This document shows positions 1-9,785 of a stretch of 64,000 nt of DNA, piece after piece. The notes below the pieces were generated by a model that saw only the letters and a list, made by a program, of their open reading frames with translations, was not told the DNA's origin and searched no databases. How positions within the stretch are numbered: position 1 is the first letter of the stretch; each line of letters opens with the position of its first letter. This DNA is from Thalassobaculum fulvum (GTDB lineage: Bacteria > Pseudomonadota > Alphaproteobacteria > Thalassobaculales > Thalassobaculaceae), in the NCBI RefSeq assembly GCF_014652915.1, contig NZ_BMZS01000001.1, forward strand, positions 186,001 to 250,000, written 5' to 3'. A program made the position numbers and the translations under genes.

Positions 1-976
1 GCCGGTGGCGCGACACGTAGAAGTAGCGGTCGCCGCTGCGGTCCGGGAACCGGTAGCCGGTGACCTTCTCGAACACCCGGCCCTGCTGGTAGTCGATCAC
101 GCCGTCGACGAACGCCGGATCGCTCAGCGTCGCCTTCACATGGTCGCCGACTGCCGCCAGGTACGCCGCCAGCTCGGCGCGGTCCTCGAAGTGCGGCAGC
201 CGCCTGCGCAGGAACTCCTGCTTCGGCGCCTCGCTCGCCAGCATGCTGACCACCGTGAACCCGACCAGGGGTGCCGCCCCGAAGGACAGGTGCAGCGACG
301 CGGCGTCGGTCGCGAGCGCGTCGTGGTAGACGCCGCGCGGCAGGTACAGGATGTCGCCCGGGCGCGTCGTGATCTGCTGGGCGACGCGGCCCTTCATCCG
401 GTCGTGCTGTTCGGTGGTGAAGTCGCTGGGCCGGATGCCGGGCGTGAAGGTCGCTTCCCGGAACCGCCCCTCGTAGATGTTCCAGCGCTTCTCGCCTTCG
501 ATCTGGATGGCGATCACGTCCATCGTGTCGAAATGCGAGGCGTAGCCCGGCACGCTCTGCCAGGAGCAGTACATGTTGCACGAGGTGTGGGTGCCGAACA
601 GGCGCTCCAGGCAGCGGGTGACGGCGGCGATCTCGGGGTCGATGCCCTCGAGGAAATCCAGCACGAAGGTGGCGCCCTTCTGCAGCAGGGCGGTGACCCG
701 CTGGCGGTCGGGCCGCAGGTTCTGCTCGCCGGTCCGGCCGATCCCGGGCCGGCAGTATTCGCGGGGCTCCAGGACCCGGCCGGCGAGCGCCATCTCCACC
801 GAGTGGCCGTCCCACAGCTTCGGGCGCTCCAGCAGGTCGTTGACCTTGGCCCAGGAAAACAGACGGCCGACATCCTGCACGGAGCCGGCCTCGTGATAGA
901 CGCGCTGGTCGAGATAGTCCCGCACGAAGGTCTGACGGTCGATCGCTTTGAACAGCCGATCGAAGTCGACATCCAT
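1..976 (-). CDS. Cupin_4/JmjC-like Fe(II)/2-oxoglutarate oxygenase, 3' part off the window
   Basis: The reading frame is open from an ATG at 976 to the window edge, giving 325 residues without a stop, so the gene is partial. Residues 148-150 are His-Phe-Asp in the context SHFDTMDVIAIQIEGEKRW. A third His lies at 218 in LPRGVYHDAL. Together these give the HxD...H iron triad of the Cupin_4/JmjC fold found in bacterial ribosomal-protein hydroxylases of the RoxA type. The strong match around the first motif supports the family; the substrate cannot be read from the sequence. It lies just downstream of the porin, separated by a terminator, so it is probably transcribed on its own. Confidence 0.8.
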   Translation of the reverse strand, partial: MDVDFDRLFKAIDRQTFVRDYLDQRVYHEAGSVQDVGRLFSWAKVNDLLERPKLWDGHSVEMALAGRVLEPREYCRPGIGRTGEQNLRPDRQRVTALLQKGATFVLDFLEGIDPEIAAVTRCLERLFGTHTSCNMYCSWQSVPGYASHFDTMDVIAIQIEGEKRWNIYEGRFREATFTPGIRPSDFTTEQHDRMKGRVAQQITTRPGDILYLPRGVYHDALATDAASLHLSFGAAPLVGFTVVSMLASEAPKQEFLRRRLPHFEDRAELAAYLAAVGDHVKATLSDPAFVDGVIDYQQGRVFEKVTGYRFPDRSGDRYFYVSRHR

Positions 977-1034
977 GTCAGCTCTCCCCCTGGTGACGCC
1001 GACCCCTTTTAGGCTGCCCGATCCCCAAATGGAA

Positions 1035-1060
1035 GAGGAGCCGCCCGAAGGCGGCTCCTC
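1035..1060 (-). terminator. Rho-independent terminator after the porin gene
   Basis: A perfect 11-bp stem (GAGGAGCCGCC / GGCGGCTCCTC) closes a CGAA tetraloop, 30 bp beyond the porin stop codon. The following T-run on the minus strand is weak (TTCCATTT). The position fits termination of the highly expressed porin transcript before the cupin gene. Confidence 0.75.
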
Positions 1061-1089
1061 CCCGAACTACACGTAACCCGTATCTCAGA

Positions 1090-2196
1090 TCAGAAGCTGA
1101 GCTTGATACCGGTGACGAAGTAGGTGGCCTCGATCTCGCTCACGCCGGTGTCGTTCGACTCGAAGTTGGCGTGGCCGAGGGTCGCCGCAGCGGTGACGCC
1201 CGGGCCGAGGGTGTAGTTGGCCGACAGGTGAACAGTGCTCTGCTCGGCGTGGCCGGTGGTCACACCCGCGGTGGTGGTGCCGTCGCGCTCACCGTTGAAG
1301 TAGGTGAGGCTGACGCCCAGCGGGCCGGTCGAGTAGGCGACGCCGATGTTGTAGCCGTCGCCGTTCGAGCCGTTGGTGTTCTCGTCGGCGTTCGCGTACG
1401 ACGCGCCGAACGAGAAGCCGCCGAAGCCGATGTTGGCACCGACGTTCCAGGCCTCCGGCTCGTTGCTGGAGCCGGTCGCGCTGTTCATGAACTTGCCGTA
1501 GCCGCCGGAGATACCGACCGACGCGCCAGCGAAGTCACCCTTGAAGTTGGCACCGATGGCGACCATGTCGGTCGCCGCCGCGTTCCGGTCCGGGCTGGTG
1601 TTGCTGTCCTGGGTGCCGTCCGGCGAGTAGGACACACCGACCTGGAAGCCGCCGAAGCGCGGCGTGTAGTAGGTCAGCTTCTCGGAGTCGTTGGCCTGAC
1701 CCGGCTCAGCGTAGGTCGAGCCGTACGGGTTCCGGAAGTAGCCGCCGGTCGAGATGCCCGACCCGGAGACGCCGGCCCAGTCGATCTGGTCACCCGAGTT
1801 CAGGGTGATGCCGTAATCGGTCGGGGCGTAGTGCATCTTGTACATGGCAGAGTTTTCGGAACCGAGATTGATCTCGCCGAAGCTGCCCTTCACGATCAGA
1901 TACGACTCGTCGATCTGGTCGCCGGTGTTGGTGTTGGCCTCCAGCTGGACGTTGACACCGAACTCGATGCCGTTGTCCAGGGTGGTCGAACCGGTGAAGT
2001 GGATTTCCGAGTCCGACTTGACGTCGAAGCCGTCCAGATCACGGGTCGAACCGGACTGGTCGACCGTCGCGTAACCAATCCACTGCTCCATGTAACCGCC
2101 GACCTTGGCCGAAATCTTTTCGGCCGCCGAGGCGGGGCTGGAGGCGATCATGCCCGCGGCGACGATCGCCGTCGTGCCGAGAAGAACCTTCTTCAT
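1090..2196 (-). CDS. Gram-negative outer-membrane porin
   Basis: A 368-residue precursor with a clean signal peptide (MKKVLLGTTAIVAAGMIASS, cleavage after ...PASA) is followed by alternating beta-strand sequence rich in Gly, Tyr and Asn. It ends in Phe (GIKLSF), the C-terminal signature recognised by the BAM machinery. The features match the Porin_4 / Rhodospirillum-type trimeric porins that pass small solutes. The ATG at 2196 was chosen over an upstream start because it has a GGGAGTAGGGG ribosome binding site and begins exactly at the signal peptide. It is monocistronic, with its own sigma70-like promoter and a terminator. Confidence 0.92.
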   Translation of the reverse strand: MKKVLLGTTAIVAAGMIASSPASAAEKISAKVGGYMEQWIGYATVDQSGSTRDLDGFDVKSDSEIHFTGSTTLDNGIEFGVNVQLEANTNTGDQIDESYLIVKGSFGEINLGSENSAMYKMHYAPTDYGITLNSGDQIDWAGVSGSGISTGGYFRNPYGSTYAEPGQANDSEKLTYYTPRFGGFQVGVSYSPDGTQDSNTSPDRNAAATDMVAIGANFKGDFAGASVGISGGYGKFMNSATGSSNEPEAWNVGANIGFGGFSFGASYANADENTNGSNGDGYNIGVAYSTGPLGVSLTYFNGERDGTTTAGVTTGHAEQSTVHLSANYTLGPGVTAAATLGHANFESNDTGVSEIEATYFVTGIKLSF

Positions 2197-2293
2197 TCCC
2201 CTACTCCCGAGTTCGAGGTGTTTTCCGGGCACGCGACGACGTCTTTGCTTGACGGAGTCCGTCATCCGACGTTGTGTCGCCGCGTCGCCGGTA

Positions 2294-2322
2294 TTGCTAT
2301 TCCGGCGCTTCGGCACCGTCAA
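2294..2322 (-). promoter_or_regulatory. Sigma70-type promoter of the porin gene
   Basis: On the minus strand TTGACG (2317-2322) is separated by 17 bp from TAGCAA (2294-2299). This would start transcription near 2287 and give a leader of about 90 nt before the porin ATG. The assignment rests on motif and spacing only. Confidence 0.55.
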
Positions 2323-2407
2323 CAAACCTCGCCACTGAGCCGGTGCAAAACTGTCTCATTGTGACGAAAATGCCACAACCCGTTGGCCGGCCCCGTTGCT
2401 GGGGCGA

Positions 2408-2436
2408 TTGCGTGGCGCAACGGCCACCGGTAATAC
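2408..2436 (+). promoter_or_regulatory. Probable promoter of the DUF3576-leuS operon
   Basis: TTGCGT (2408-2413), a 17-bp spacer and TAATAC (2431-2436) predict a start near 2443. That would leave the ATG at 2446 without a leader, which favours the next ATG at 2464 as the start of the DUF3576 gene. Confidence 0.5.
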
Positions 2437-2463
2437 AAGGGCCAAATGTCGAGGACCCGTGTC

Positions 2464-2997
2464 ATGACCCGCAGGACATCAACGACCATCGCGTTCGCCG
2501 CCGCCGCCCTGCTCGTCGCCGGCTGCGCCGACGTCCCGGTCGAATACTCGTACCCGACCACGGGGCCGGGCGGCAAACCGACCTACGAGAAGCAGGAGAA
2601 GCTGACCGGACCCGACGGTCTGGACATCTTCTCGCTCGGCAAGGGCAGTGCGCCGGACACCGGCGGCGGCGGGGTCGCGGTCAACGCGTTCCTGTGGCGG
2701 GCCTCGCTCGACACCCTGTCGTTCATACCGCTGTCCTCGGCCGACCCGTTCGGCGGGGTCATCATCACCGACTGGTATACCCCGCCGCAGTCCCAGGGCG
2801 AACGGTTCAAGATCACCGTCTACATCCTCGACCGCGCCCTGCGCTCCGACGGCGTCCGGGCCAACGTGTTCCGGCAGCAGCGGACCCCGGACGGGCAGTG
2901 GATCGACGCCGCGGTCGAGCCGAAGCTCGGCAAGGACCTGGAAGACGCGATCCTGACCCGGGCCCGGCAGATCCGGATCCAGCAGACCGCCTCGTGA
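2464..2997 (+). CDS. DUF3576 family lipoprotein
   Basis: A 177-residue protein starts at the ATG at 2464, which follows GAGGACCCG. The N-terminus is a short basic segment, a hydrophobic stretch and the lipobox VAGC with Cys21, so it should be a lipid-anchored envelope protein. The body (FLWRASLDTLSFIPLSSADPF, then a VYILDR strand) matches the alphaproteobacterial DUF3576 family, which is typically encoded directly upstream of leuS as here. Its molecular role is unknown. Co-transcription with leuS and lptE is likely because only 72 bp separate it from leuS. Confidence 0.85.
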   Translation: MTRRTSTTIAFAAAALLVAGCADVPVEYSYPTTGPGGKPTYEKQEKLTGPDGLDIFSLGKGSAPDTGGGGVAVNAFLWRASLDTLSFIPLSSADPFGGVIITDWYTPPQSQGERFKITVYILDRALRSDGVRANVFRQQRTPDGQWIDAAVEPKLGKDLEDAILTRARQIRIQQTAS

Positions 2998-3069
2998 CCC
3001 GGCGGCGGGGACCGCCCGCCGGTCCCGCCCCCGATCTTCCGCCGACCCCGTATTCGAAAGACCGACCGC

Positions 3070-5634
3070 ATGGCGCGCTACAACGTCAAGGAAACCGAGT
3101 CCCGCTGGCAGCAGCGCTGGTCCGAGGCCGGATGCTTCGAGGTCGAGGCCGACCCGGGCAAGCCGAAATACTACGTGCTGGAGATGTTCCCGTACCCGTC
3201 GGGCCGCATCCACATGGGCCACGTGCGCAACTACACCCTCGGCGACGTCGTGGCGCGCTACAAGAAGGCCAAGGGCTTCAACGTCCTGCACCCGATGGGC
3301 TGGGACGCCTTCGGGCTGCCGGCCGAGAACGCCGCGATCGAGCGCGGGGTCCATCCGGCCGGCTGGACCCGGGAGAACATCGAGGCCATGCGCGAGCAGC
3401 TCAGGGGCATGGGCCTGAGCTACGACTGGCGGCGCGAGGTGGCGACCTGCGATCCCAGCTACTACCGCCACGAGCAGAAGATGTTCCTGGACTTCCTGAA
3501 GGCCGGCCTGGCCTACCGGAAGGAGAGCTGGGTCAACTGGGATCCGGTCGAGAACACCGTGCTGGCCAACGAGCAGGTGATCGACGGCCGCGGCTGGCGG
3601 TCCGGCGCCCTGGTCGAGAAGCGCAAGCTCAGCCAGTGGTTCCTGCGCATCACCCACTACGCCCAGGACCTGCTGGACGCGCTGGAGGGCCTGGAGCGCT
3701 GGCCCGACAAGGTCCGGCTGATGCAGCACAACTGGATCGGCCGGTCGGAAGGCGCGCGCGTCCGGTTCGAGCTGGTCGGCCGCGACGACGTCCTGGAGAT
3801 CTTCACGACCCGCCCGGACACCCTGTTCGGCGCCAGCTTCTGCGCGGTCTCGGCCAATCATCCGCTGGTCGCGGAGTTCGCCGAGAAGGACCCGGCCCTG
3901 GCGGCCTTCGTCGCCGAGTGCAACCGCTCCAGCACCAGCGAAGCCGACATCGAGACCGCCGAGAAGAAGGGCTACCTGACGCCGCTGCGGGTCCGGCACC
4001 CGTTCCGCGACGGCGTCACCCTGCCGGTCTACGTCGCCAACTTCGTGCTGATGGAGTACGGCACCGGGGCGATCTTCGGCTGCCCGGCGCACGACCAGCG
4101 CGACCTGGACTTCGCCCGCAAGTACGAACTCCCGGTGATCCCGGTGGTGCTGCCGCCGAAGGCCGACCCGGCCGCCTTCGCGGTCGGCGACGAGGCCTAT
4201 GTCGGCCCCGGCACCATCTACAACTCGGACTTTCTCGACGGCATGGAGGTCGAGGCCGCCAAGGCCGCCGTCGCCGAGCGGCTGACGGCGATCGGCCGCG
4301 GCGAGGGCACCATCACCTGGCGGCTGCGCGACTGGGGCGTGTCGCGCCAGCGCTACTGGGGCTGCCCGATCCCGATCATCCACTGCGAGTCCTGCGGACC
4401 GGTGCCGGTGCCGGAGGACCAGCTGCCGGTCACCCTGCCCCAGGACGTCGACTTCGACAGCCCGGGCAACCCGCTCGACCGGCACCCGAGCTGGAAGCAC
4501 ACGACCTGCCCGAGCTGCGGGGCCGACGCCCGGCGCGAGACCGACACTTTCGACACCTTCTTCGAGTCGTCCTGGTACTTCGCCCGGTTCGCCGACGCCC
4601 AGGCCGAGACCGCGTTCGGACGCGCCGAGGCCGACTACTGGCTGCCGGTCGACCAGTACATCGGCGGCGTCGAGCACGCCGTGCTGCACCTGCTGTACTC
4701 GCGGTTCTTCACCCGGGCCCTGCGCGACTGCGGCTATCTCGGCATCGCCGAGCCGTTCGCCGGCCTGGTCACCCAGGGCATGGTCTGCCACGAGACCTAC
4801 AAGGGCCCGGACGGCAAGTGGCTGTACCCGTCCGAGGTCGCCAAGGGCGACGGCGGAGCCACGGTCACCGTCGACGGCGGCAAGCCGGTGACGGTCGGCC
4901 GCGTCGAGAAGATGTCGAAATCGAAGCGCAACACCGTCGACCCGGCGAACATCATCGACGCCTACGGGGCCGACACCGCGCGGCTGTTCATGCTGTCGGA
5001 CAGCCCGCCGGAACGCGACCTGGAGTGGACCGAGGCCGGAGTCGACGGCGCCTGGCGCTACCTCAACAGGCTGTGGCGCGCGATCACCGAGTCAGATATC
5101 GCATTGCCGCCGCCGGGGACGCCCAAGCCGACCGAGCTGTCGCCGGCCGCCGAGCAGGCCTGGCGGGCCTGCCACAAGACCATCCTCGGCGTCGCCGACG
5201 CGATCGAGCGGTTCCGCTTCAACACCGCGGTGGCGCAGATCCGCGAGCTGACCAACCTGCTGTTCGCGCTCGACGGCAAGGGCGCCGGCGAGGCCTGGGT
5301 GCTGCGGTTCGGCTGGGAGACCGCCGTGCGCCTGCTGGCGCCGATGATGCCGCACGTCGCCGAGGAGCTGTGGGTCCGTCTCGGGCACACGACCATGCTG
5401 GCCGAGACGCCCTGGCCGGACGCCGATCCGGCGCTGGCGGAGGACGAGACGGTCACCATCGCGGTGCAGATCAACGGCAAGCTGCGGGCCACCATCGAGG
5501 TCGCCAAGGACACCGGCAAGGACGCCCTGATCGAGCAGGCACTCGGGCATCCGAACGTCCAGAAGCAGCTCGACGGCAAGCAGCCGCGCAAGGTGATCGC
5601 GGTACCCAACAAGATCGTCAACCTGGTGGCCTGA
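3070..5634 (+). CDS. leuS: Leucyl-tRNA synthetase
   Basis: A class I aminoacyl-tRNA synthetase of 854 residues, the usual bacterial length. It charges tRNA-Leu with leucine in the cytoplasm. The HIGH-type motif is HMGH at 48-51 (after FPYPSGRI), the KMSKS loop is at about 614-618, and the CP1 editing domain lies between, with [15 protein letters not shown] zinc-ribbon-like segment is present. The stop lies 1 bp before the lptE start, so translation of the two genes is probably coupled. Confidence 0.97.
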   Translation: MARYNVKETESRWQQRWSEAGCFEVEADPGKPKYYVLEMFPYPSGRIHMGHVRNYTLGDVVARYKKAKGFNVLHPMGWDAFGLPAENAAIERGVHPAGWTRENIEAMREQLRGMGLSYDWRREVATCDPSYYRHEQKMFLDFLKAGLAYRKESWVNWDPVENTVLANEQVIDGRGWRSGALVEKRKLSQWFLRITHYAQDLLDALEGLERWPDKVRLMQHNWIGRSEGARVRFELVGRDDVLEIFTTRPDTLFGASFCAVSANHPLVAEFAEKDPALAAFVAECNRSSTSEADIETAEKKGYLTPLRVRHPFRDGVTLPVYVANFVLMEYGTGAIFGCPAHDQRDLDFARKYELPVIPVVLPPKADPAAFAVGDEAYVGPGTIYNSDFLDGMEVEAAKAAVAERLTAIGRGEGTITWRLRDWGVSRQRYWGCPIPIIHCESCGPVPVPEDQLPVTLPQDVDFDSPGNPLDRHPSWKHTTCPSCGADARRETDTFDTFFESSWYFARFADAQAETAFGRAEADYWLPVDQYIGGVEHAVLHLLYSRFFTRALRDCGYLGIAEPFAGLVTQGMVCHETYKGPDGKWLYPSEVAKGDGGATVTVDGGKPVTVGRVEKMSKSKRNTVDPANIIDAYGADTARLFMLSDSPPERDLEWTEAGVDGAWRYLNRLWRAITESDIALPPPGTPKPTELSPAAEQAWRACHKTILGVADAIERFRFNTAVAQIRELTNLLFALDGKGAGEAWVLRFGWETAVRLLAPMMPHVAEELWVRLGHTTMLAETPWPDADPALAEDETVTIAVQINGKLRATIEVAKDTGKDALIEQALGHPNVQKQLDGKQPRKVIAVPNKIVNLVA

Positions 5635-5635
5635 G

Positions 5636-6151
5636 ATGGGCTGGCCTGGAACCGTCGGGCGCCGCTCGCTGCTGGGGATGCTGCCGGCGCTGCTGGCGGG
5701 CTGCGGCTTCCAGCCGCTGTACGGCAGCGGGCGCGGCGGCCCGGCGGCGACCCCGGAGATGGCGCAGATCAGCATTCCGCCGATCCCGGACCGGGCCGGC
5801 CAGATGCTGCGCAACGAACTGCGCGACCGGCTGGTCCCGACCGGGCTGCCGGACAAGCCGCGCTGGCGGCTGGACGTGTCGTTCAAGGAGACCAAGAACG
5901 ACCTGGTGATCCTGCGCGACGCCACCGCGACCTTCGCCAAGTACGTCGGCGACGCCAAATGGGTGCTGGTCGACCTCGCGACCGACGCGCCGGCGACCAA
6001 GGGCCAGTCCCGGCGGATCGCCAGCTACTCGATCAGCTCGTCCGAATTCGCCTCGCTGCAGGCCGAGGAGGACGCCCGTCGCCGCGTGGTCACCGGCATC
6101 GCCGAGGACATCCGCCTGCGCCTCGGGCTGTTCTTCAAGCGCGGCGGATGA
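5636..6151 (+). CDS. lptE: LPS-assembly lipoprotein LptE
   Basis: A 171-residue outer-membrane lipoprotein. The twin-Arg-like start (GRRSLLG) leads into the lipobox LLAGC and the family hallmark GFQPLYG. LptE plugs the LptD barrel that inserts lipopolysaccharide into the outer leaflet. The gene is squeezed between leuS (1 bp) and holA (4-bp ATGA overlap), the conserved leuS-lptE-holA order of alphaproteobacteria. Sequence conservation in this family is low, so the N-terminal motif and synteny carry the call. Confidence 0.92.
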   Translation: MGWPGTVGRRSLLGMLPALLAGCGFQPLYGSGRGGPAATPEMAQISIPPIPDRAGQMLRNELRDRLVPTGLPDKPRWRLDVSFKETKNDLVILRDATATFAKYVGDAKWVLVDLATDAPATKGQSRRIASYSISSSEFASLQAEEDARRRVVTGIAEDIRLRLGLFFKRGG

Positions 6152-7188
6152 AGGTCCAGCCGCGCGAGCTCGACGGCTTCGTCAAGCGGCCGCCGGCCGG
6201 GCTCCGCGGCGTCCTGGTCTACGGGCCCGACGGCGGCAAGGTTCGGGAGACCGCCGAGCGTCTCGGCCGCACCGTGGTGGCGGACCTCGCCGATCCCTTC
6301 AACGTCACCGTGCTGTCCGGCGAGGAGGCCGAGGCCGATCCGGCCCGGCTGGCCGACGAGGCCGCGGCCCGGTCGCTGATGGGCGGGCGCCGCCTGGTCC
6401 GCCTGCGCGACGCCCGCGACCGCACCGCCGACGCGCTCGGCAACGCCTTCGACGGGCCGGAAACCGACACCCTGATCGTGGTCGAGGCCGGCGAGCTCAA
6501 GGCCGGGACCGGCCTGCGCAAGCTGTTCGAGGACAAGCGCACCGACCTGGCGGCGATCGCCTGCTACGCCGACGAGGCGCGCGACGTCTCCCGGGTCATC
6601 CGCGAGACCCTGGAGGCGGCCGGCGTGCGGATCGCGCCGGACGCCGTCCAGCTGCTGTCGGAACGGCTCGGCAACGACCGCATGGCGACCCGCACCGAGA
6701 TCGACAAGCTGGCGCTGCTGGTCGGGCCGGGCGGGACGATCGACCTGGAAACCGCCATGGAGGCGGTCGGCGACAGCGCCGCCCTGGAGATCGACGCCCT
6801 GGTCTCGGCCGCCGCCGAGGGCCGCCCCGACGGGATCGTTCCGGGTCTGGACCGGGCGTTTCGCCAGGGCGAGTCGCCGATCCGGGTTCTGCGCCAGGCC
6901 CAGGGATACTTCCAGCGCCTGCACTTGGCGGCCAGCCGGGCGGCCGAGGGCCGGAGCCCGGCCGATGCGGTCAAGTCCTTGCGGCCGCCGGTGTTCTTCA
7001 AGGCCGTCGAGCCGATGACCCGGCAGGTCGCACGCTGGAATCCGAGCGCGCTGGCGGCCGCCCTGGCCCGCCTCGGCGAGGCCGAGATCCGCTGCAAGAC
7101 CACCGGGTTTCCGGATCAGGCGGAATGCGGGCAGGCCCTGATCGACGTCGCCCGCATGGCCCTGCGGGCCGCCCGCCGCAGCCGCTGA
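6148..7188 (+). CDS. holA: DNA polymerase III delta subunit
   Basis: A 346-residue protein starting at an ATG that overlaps the lptE stop (ATGA). Family-typical stretches include the N-terminal VYGPDGGKVRE segment and the following AAA-like domain (EAGELKAGTGLRKLFE). The C-terminal helical collar has FRQGESPIRVLRQAQGYFQR. The delta subunit opens the beta clamp in the clamp loader. The gene ends 3 bp from the convergent parB stop, leaving no room for a conventional terminator. Confidence 0.95.
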   Translation: MKVQPRELDGFVKRPPAGLRGVLVYGPDGGKVRETAERLGRTVVADLADPFNVTVLSGEEAEADPARLADEAAARSLMGGRRLVRLRDARDRTADALGNAFDGPETDTLIVVEAGELKAGTGLRKLFEDKRTDLAAIACYADEARDVSRVIRETLEAAGVRIAPDAVQLLSERLGNDRMATRTEIDKLALLVGPGGTIDLETAMEAVGDSAALEIDALVSAAAEGRPDGIVPGLDRAFRQGESPIRVLRQAQGYFQRLHLAASRAAEGRSPADAVKSLRPPVFFKAVEPMTRQVARWNPSALAAALARLGEAEIRCKTTGFPDQAECGQALIDVARMALRAARRSR

Positions 7189-7191
7189 GCC

Positions 7192-8334
7192 CTATTCCGC
7201 TTTCGGAACGAGCGGGTCGTCGGGATCCTCGTCTTCCTCGTCGTCGCCGAGCTGGGCCCAGGCCCGGTCGAGTGCCGACCCTTCCCCGGGCTCGTCGGCG
7301 GCGGCGGTCTCGGAGTCCTCGAGATCGACCCCCGAGACGTCCTCCTCGTCGTCGTCGAACGACCAGCGCGGCGGGCCCTCGTCGTCCTCCTCCGCGGCCG
7401 GCGCTGCCACGGCGCTGCCGGTCGAGATCCCCGACAGCCGCTCGATCACCAGATCGAGCTGGTCGAGATCGCTGTAGCGGACCGTAACGCTGCCGCCGCC
7501 CGAGCCGGCGTCGTGGTCGATCGAGACCGCGAGGCCGAGCCGGTCGCCGAGATCCCTCTCGACCGCCAGGGTGTCCGGATCCTTGTCGGCCGCCTGCCCG
7601 CCCCCCTGGCCGCGCGGCTTGCGCGGGCGCGGCGCCGACGGCTCCATGCGCCGACGCTGCACCAGCTTCTCGGTGTCGCGGACGTTCAGCTTGCGGGTCA
7701 CCACCTCGCGCGCCAGCTCGGCCGCGTCGTCCTGGCCGAGCAGCGCCCGGGCGTGGCCGGCGGTGAGCTGGCCGTCCTCCAGCAGCGCGCGGACCTCGGT
7801 CGGCAGGTTCAGCAGGCGCAGGGTGTTGGCGACGTGGCTGCGGCTCTTCCCGACCGCCCTGGCGATGTCCTCCTGGGAGTGCCCGTACTCCGCGATCAGC
7901 CGGTGGTAGCCGTCGGCCTCCTCGAGGGCGGTCAGGTCGCGGCGCTGGACGTTCTCGACCAGCGCGATCTCCATGGCGGTGCGGTCGTCGAACTCGCGTA
8001 CCAGCACCGGGATCTCGTGCAGCTGGGCGAGCTGGGCGGCCCGCCAGCGGCGTTCGCCGGCGATGATCTCGTAGGTCTCGCCGTCGGCGGCACGGCGCAC
8101 CAGCACCGGCTGCAGCACCCCCTGCTCGCGGATGCTCTCGGCCAGCTCCGACAGGTCCTCGGCATCGAACCGGCGGCGCGGCTGGAACGGCCCCGGGGCC
8201 AGCCGCTCGACCGGCAGCGACCGGGTCTGCCGCAGCCGGTCGAGCTGGGCCTGATCCTCCTCCTCGTCGCCGAGCAGCGCGGACAGGCCGCGTCCGAGCT
8301 TGTTCGATCGGCGGCGGGTGGAGTCGTCGGTCAT
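7192..8334 (-). CDS. parB: Chromosome partitioning protein ParB with a long acidic tail
   Basis: A 380-residue ParB. It has an N-terminal LGRGLSALLG, the GERRWRAAQ box of the CTPase/Srx-like domain, and the NVQRRDLTALEEADGY helix. The helix-turn-helix (GHSQEDIARAVGKSRSHVAN) binds parS. The usual C-terminal dimerisation segment (VRYSDLDQLDLVIERL) is not the end: about 75 further residues follow, dominated by Asp/Glu (DDDEEDVSG, GDDEEDEDPDDP). Most chromosomal ParBs are near 290 residues. It works with ParA and with the parS sites found within 6.5 kb. It is the last gene of the mnmG-rsmG-parA-parB run. Confidence 0.96.
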   Translation of the reverse strand: MTDDSTRRRSNKLGRGLSALLGDEEEDQAQLDRLRQTRSLPVERLAPGPFQPRRRFDAEDLSELAESIREQGVLQPVLVRRAADGETYEIIAGERRWRAAQLAQLHEIPVLVREFDDRTAMEIALVENVQRRDLTALEEADGYHRLIAEYGHSQEDIARAVGKSRSHVANTLRLLNLPTEVRALLEDGQLTAGHARALLGQDDAAELAREVVTRKLNVRDTEKLVQRRRMEPSAPRPRKPRGQGGGQAADKDPDTLAVERDLGDRLGLAVSIDHDAGSGGGSVTVRYSDLDQLDLVIERLSGISTGSAVAAPAAEEDDEGPPRWSFDDDEEDVSGVDLEDSETAAADEPGEGSALDRAWAQLGDDEEDEDPDDPLVPKAE

Positions 8335-8368
8335 GCGGTCGGAAGCCTTCTGCTCAGGCGGCGTCGAG

Positions 8369-9187
8369 TCAGGCGGCGTCTGCGAGCGACTGCTCGCGCC
8401 TCAAAACCTCGCGGGCGAGGTCGAGATAGGCGCGGGCGCCGGTGCAGCCGGTATCGTACACGATCACCGGCTTGCCGTAGGACGGGGCCTCGGAGATCCG
8501 CACGTTGCGCGGGATCACCGTGCGGTACACCACGTCGCCGAAATGCCCGCGCACGTCGGCGGCGACCTGCTCCGAGAGGTTGTTGCGGCGATCGAACATG
8601 GTCAGCACCACCCCCTGGATCTCCAGGCTCGGGTTCAGCGCCTTGCGGACCCGCTCGACCGTCCGGATCAGCTGCGACAACCCTTCCAGCGCGTAGAACT
8701 CGCACTGCAGCGGCACCAGCACGGCATCCGCCGCGACCAGCGCGTTGAGGGTCAGCAGGCCGAGCGACGGCGGGCAGTCGATCAGGATGTAGTCGTAGGG
8801 CGATGCCGCGACGTGCCGGACCACGGCCTCGCGCAGCCGGAACTCGCGATGCTCCATGGCGACCAGCTCGATCTCGGCGCCGGACAGGTCCGGCGAGGCC
8901 GGCACGATCTCCAGCCCCGGCACCGCGGTCTCGATCGCCGCCTCGGCGATCGACGCCTCGCCGATCAGCACGGCGTAGGAATCCGCCTCGCGGGCTTTGC
9001 GCGGAATGCCGAAACCGGTCGAGGCGTTGCCCTGCGGGTCGAGGTCGATCACCAGCACCCGCTTGCGGCAGGCGGCCATCGCGGTCGCCAGGTTGACGGC
9101 GGTCGTCGTCTTGCCGACCCCGCCCTTCTGGTTGACGATCGCCAGGATGCGCGGTGCCACTACCGCCGAGGAAGCCAGGTCAGACAT
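8369..9187 (-). CDS. parA: Chromosome partitioning ATPase ParA
   Basis: A 272-residue Soj/ParA-type deviant Walker ATPase: NQKGGVGKTTTAVNLA carries the signature Lys of the deviant P-loop, followed by LVIDLDPQGNAS (Walker A') and ILIDCPPSLG (Walker B). It binds DNA as an ATP dimer and moves ParB-parS complexes apart. The start overlaps the rsmG stop by 8 bp and parB follows after 34 bp, so the genes form one operon. Confidence 0.97.
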   Translation of the reverse strand: MSDLASSAVVAPRILAIVNQKGGVGKTTTAVNLATAMAACRKRVLVIDLDPQGNASTGFGIPRKAREADSYAVLIGEASIAEAAIETAVPGLEIVPASPDLSGAEIELVAMEHREFRLREAVVRHVAASPYDYILIDCPPSLGLLTLNALVAADAVLVPLQCEFYALEGLSQLIRTVERVRKALNPSLEIQGVVLTMFDRRNNLSEQVAADVRGHFGDVVYRTVIPRNVRISEAPSYGKPVIVYDTGCTGARAYLDLAREVLRREQSLADAA

Positions 9188-9785
9188 CGGTCACACCCTC
9201 CAACCGGAGTATGACCCCGCGCGCGTCACTCAGGCTCGGGGCCTTGTCAACCGTCATGTTCCAGCGTTCTCGCGCGGTAGTCAACTCGTCATCCGCACGC
9301 TCTCCCTTGAGGAACAGGTAGAGGGTTGATTCGTCGGTGAATGGACGGGCGTAGTGCATGAGCTCCGATACCGTCGCGAGGGCCCGCGCGGTGACGATGC
9401 CGGCGCGAATCGGGCGTAGTGCCTCGATACGGCAGGCCTCGATACGGACCTTGGTCCCGGTCGCCCGGGCCGCTTCCTGGAGAAACGCCGCCTTGCGCCG
9501 GTCGGCCTCGACCAGAATCACGTCGTCGCGGCCGAGGACCGCCAGCACCAGGCCGGGAAAGCCGGCACCGGACCCCAGGTCGAGCACCGGACCGGGATGT
9601 CCGGCCATGTACGACAGCAGCTGCGCGGAGTCCAGGACATGGCGGTTCCAGACTTCGGGTAGCGTCGCCGGCGCCACCAGGTTGATCCGGGCCTGCCACT
9701 TCGTCAGCAGCGCCACATAGGCCTCGAGCCGGGCCCGCGTAGCGTCGTCGAACCCGATCTTTTGCTGGACATCTGACGGTGTCAT
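9180..9785 (-). CDS. rsmG: 16S rRNA (guanine-527-N7)-methyltransferase
   Basis: A 201-residue SAM-dependent methyltransferase with the glycine-rich SAM loop [14 protein letters not shown] and the N-terminal [23 protein letters not shown] segment typical of RsmG/GidB. It methylates the 530 loop of 16S rRNA. It overlaps mnmG by 4 bp (ATGA) and parA by 8 bp, the standard gidA-gidB-parA-parB order of origin-proximal regions. Confidence 0.96.
   Translation of the reverse strand: MTPSDVQQKIGFDDATRARLEAYVALLTKWQARINLVAPATLPEVWNRHVLDSAQLLSYMAGHPGPVLDLGSGAGFPGLVLAVLGRDDVILVEADRRKAAFLQEAARATGTKVRIEACRIEALRPIRAGIVTARALATVSELMHYARPFTDESTLYLFLKGERADDELTTARERWNMTVDKAPSLSDARGVILRLEGVTDV

Noticed and set aside
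2274-5909. 1211-codon open frame overlapping leuS and others
   Set aside because: It is a shifted frame of leuS with Arg/Pro/Gly-rich low-complexity translation; leuS in the proper frame has all family motifs.
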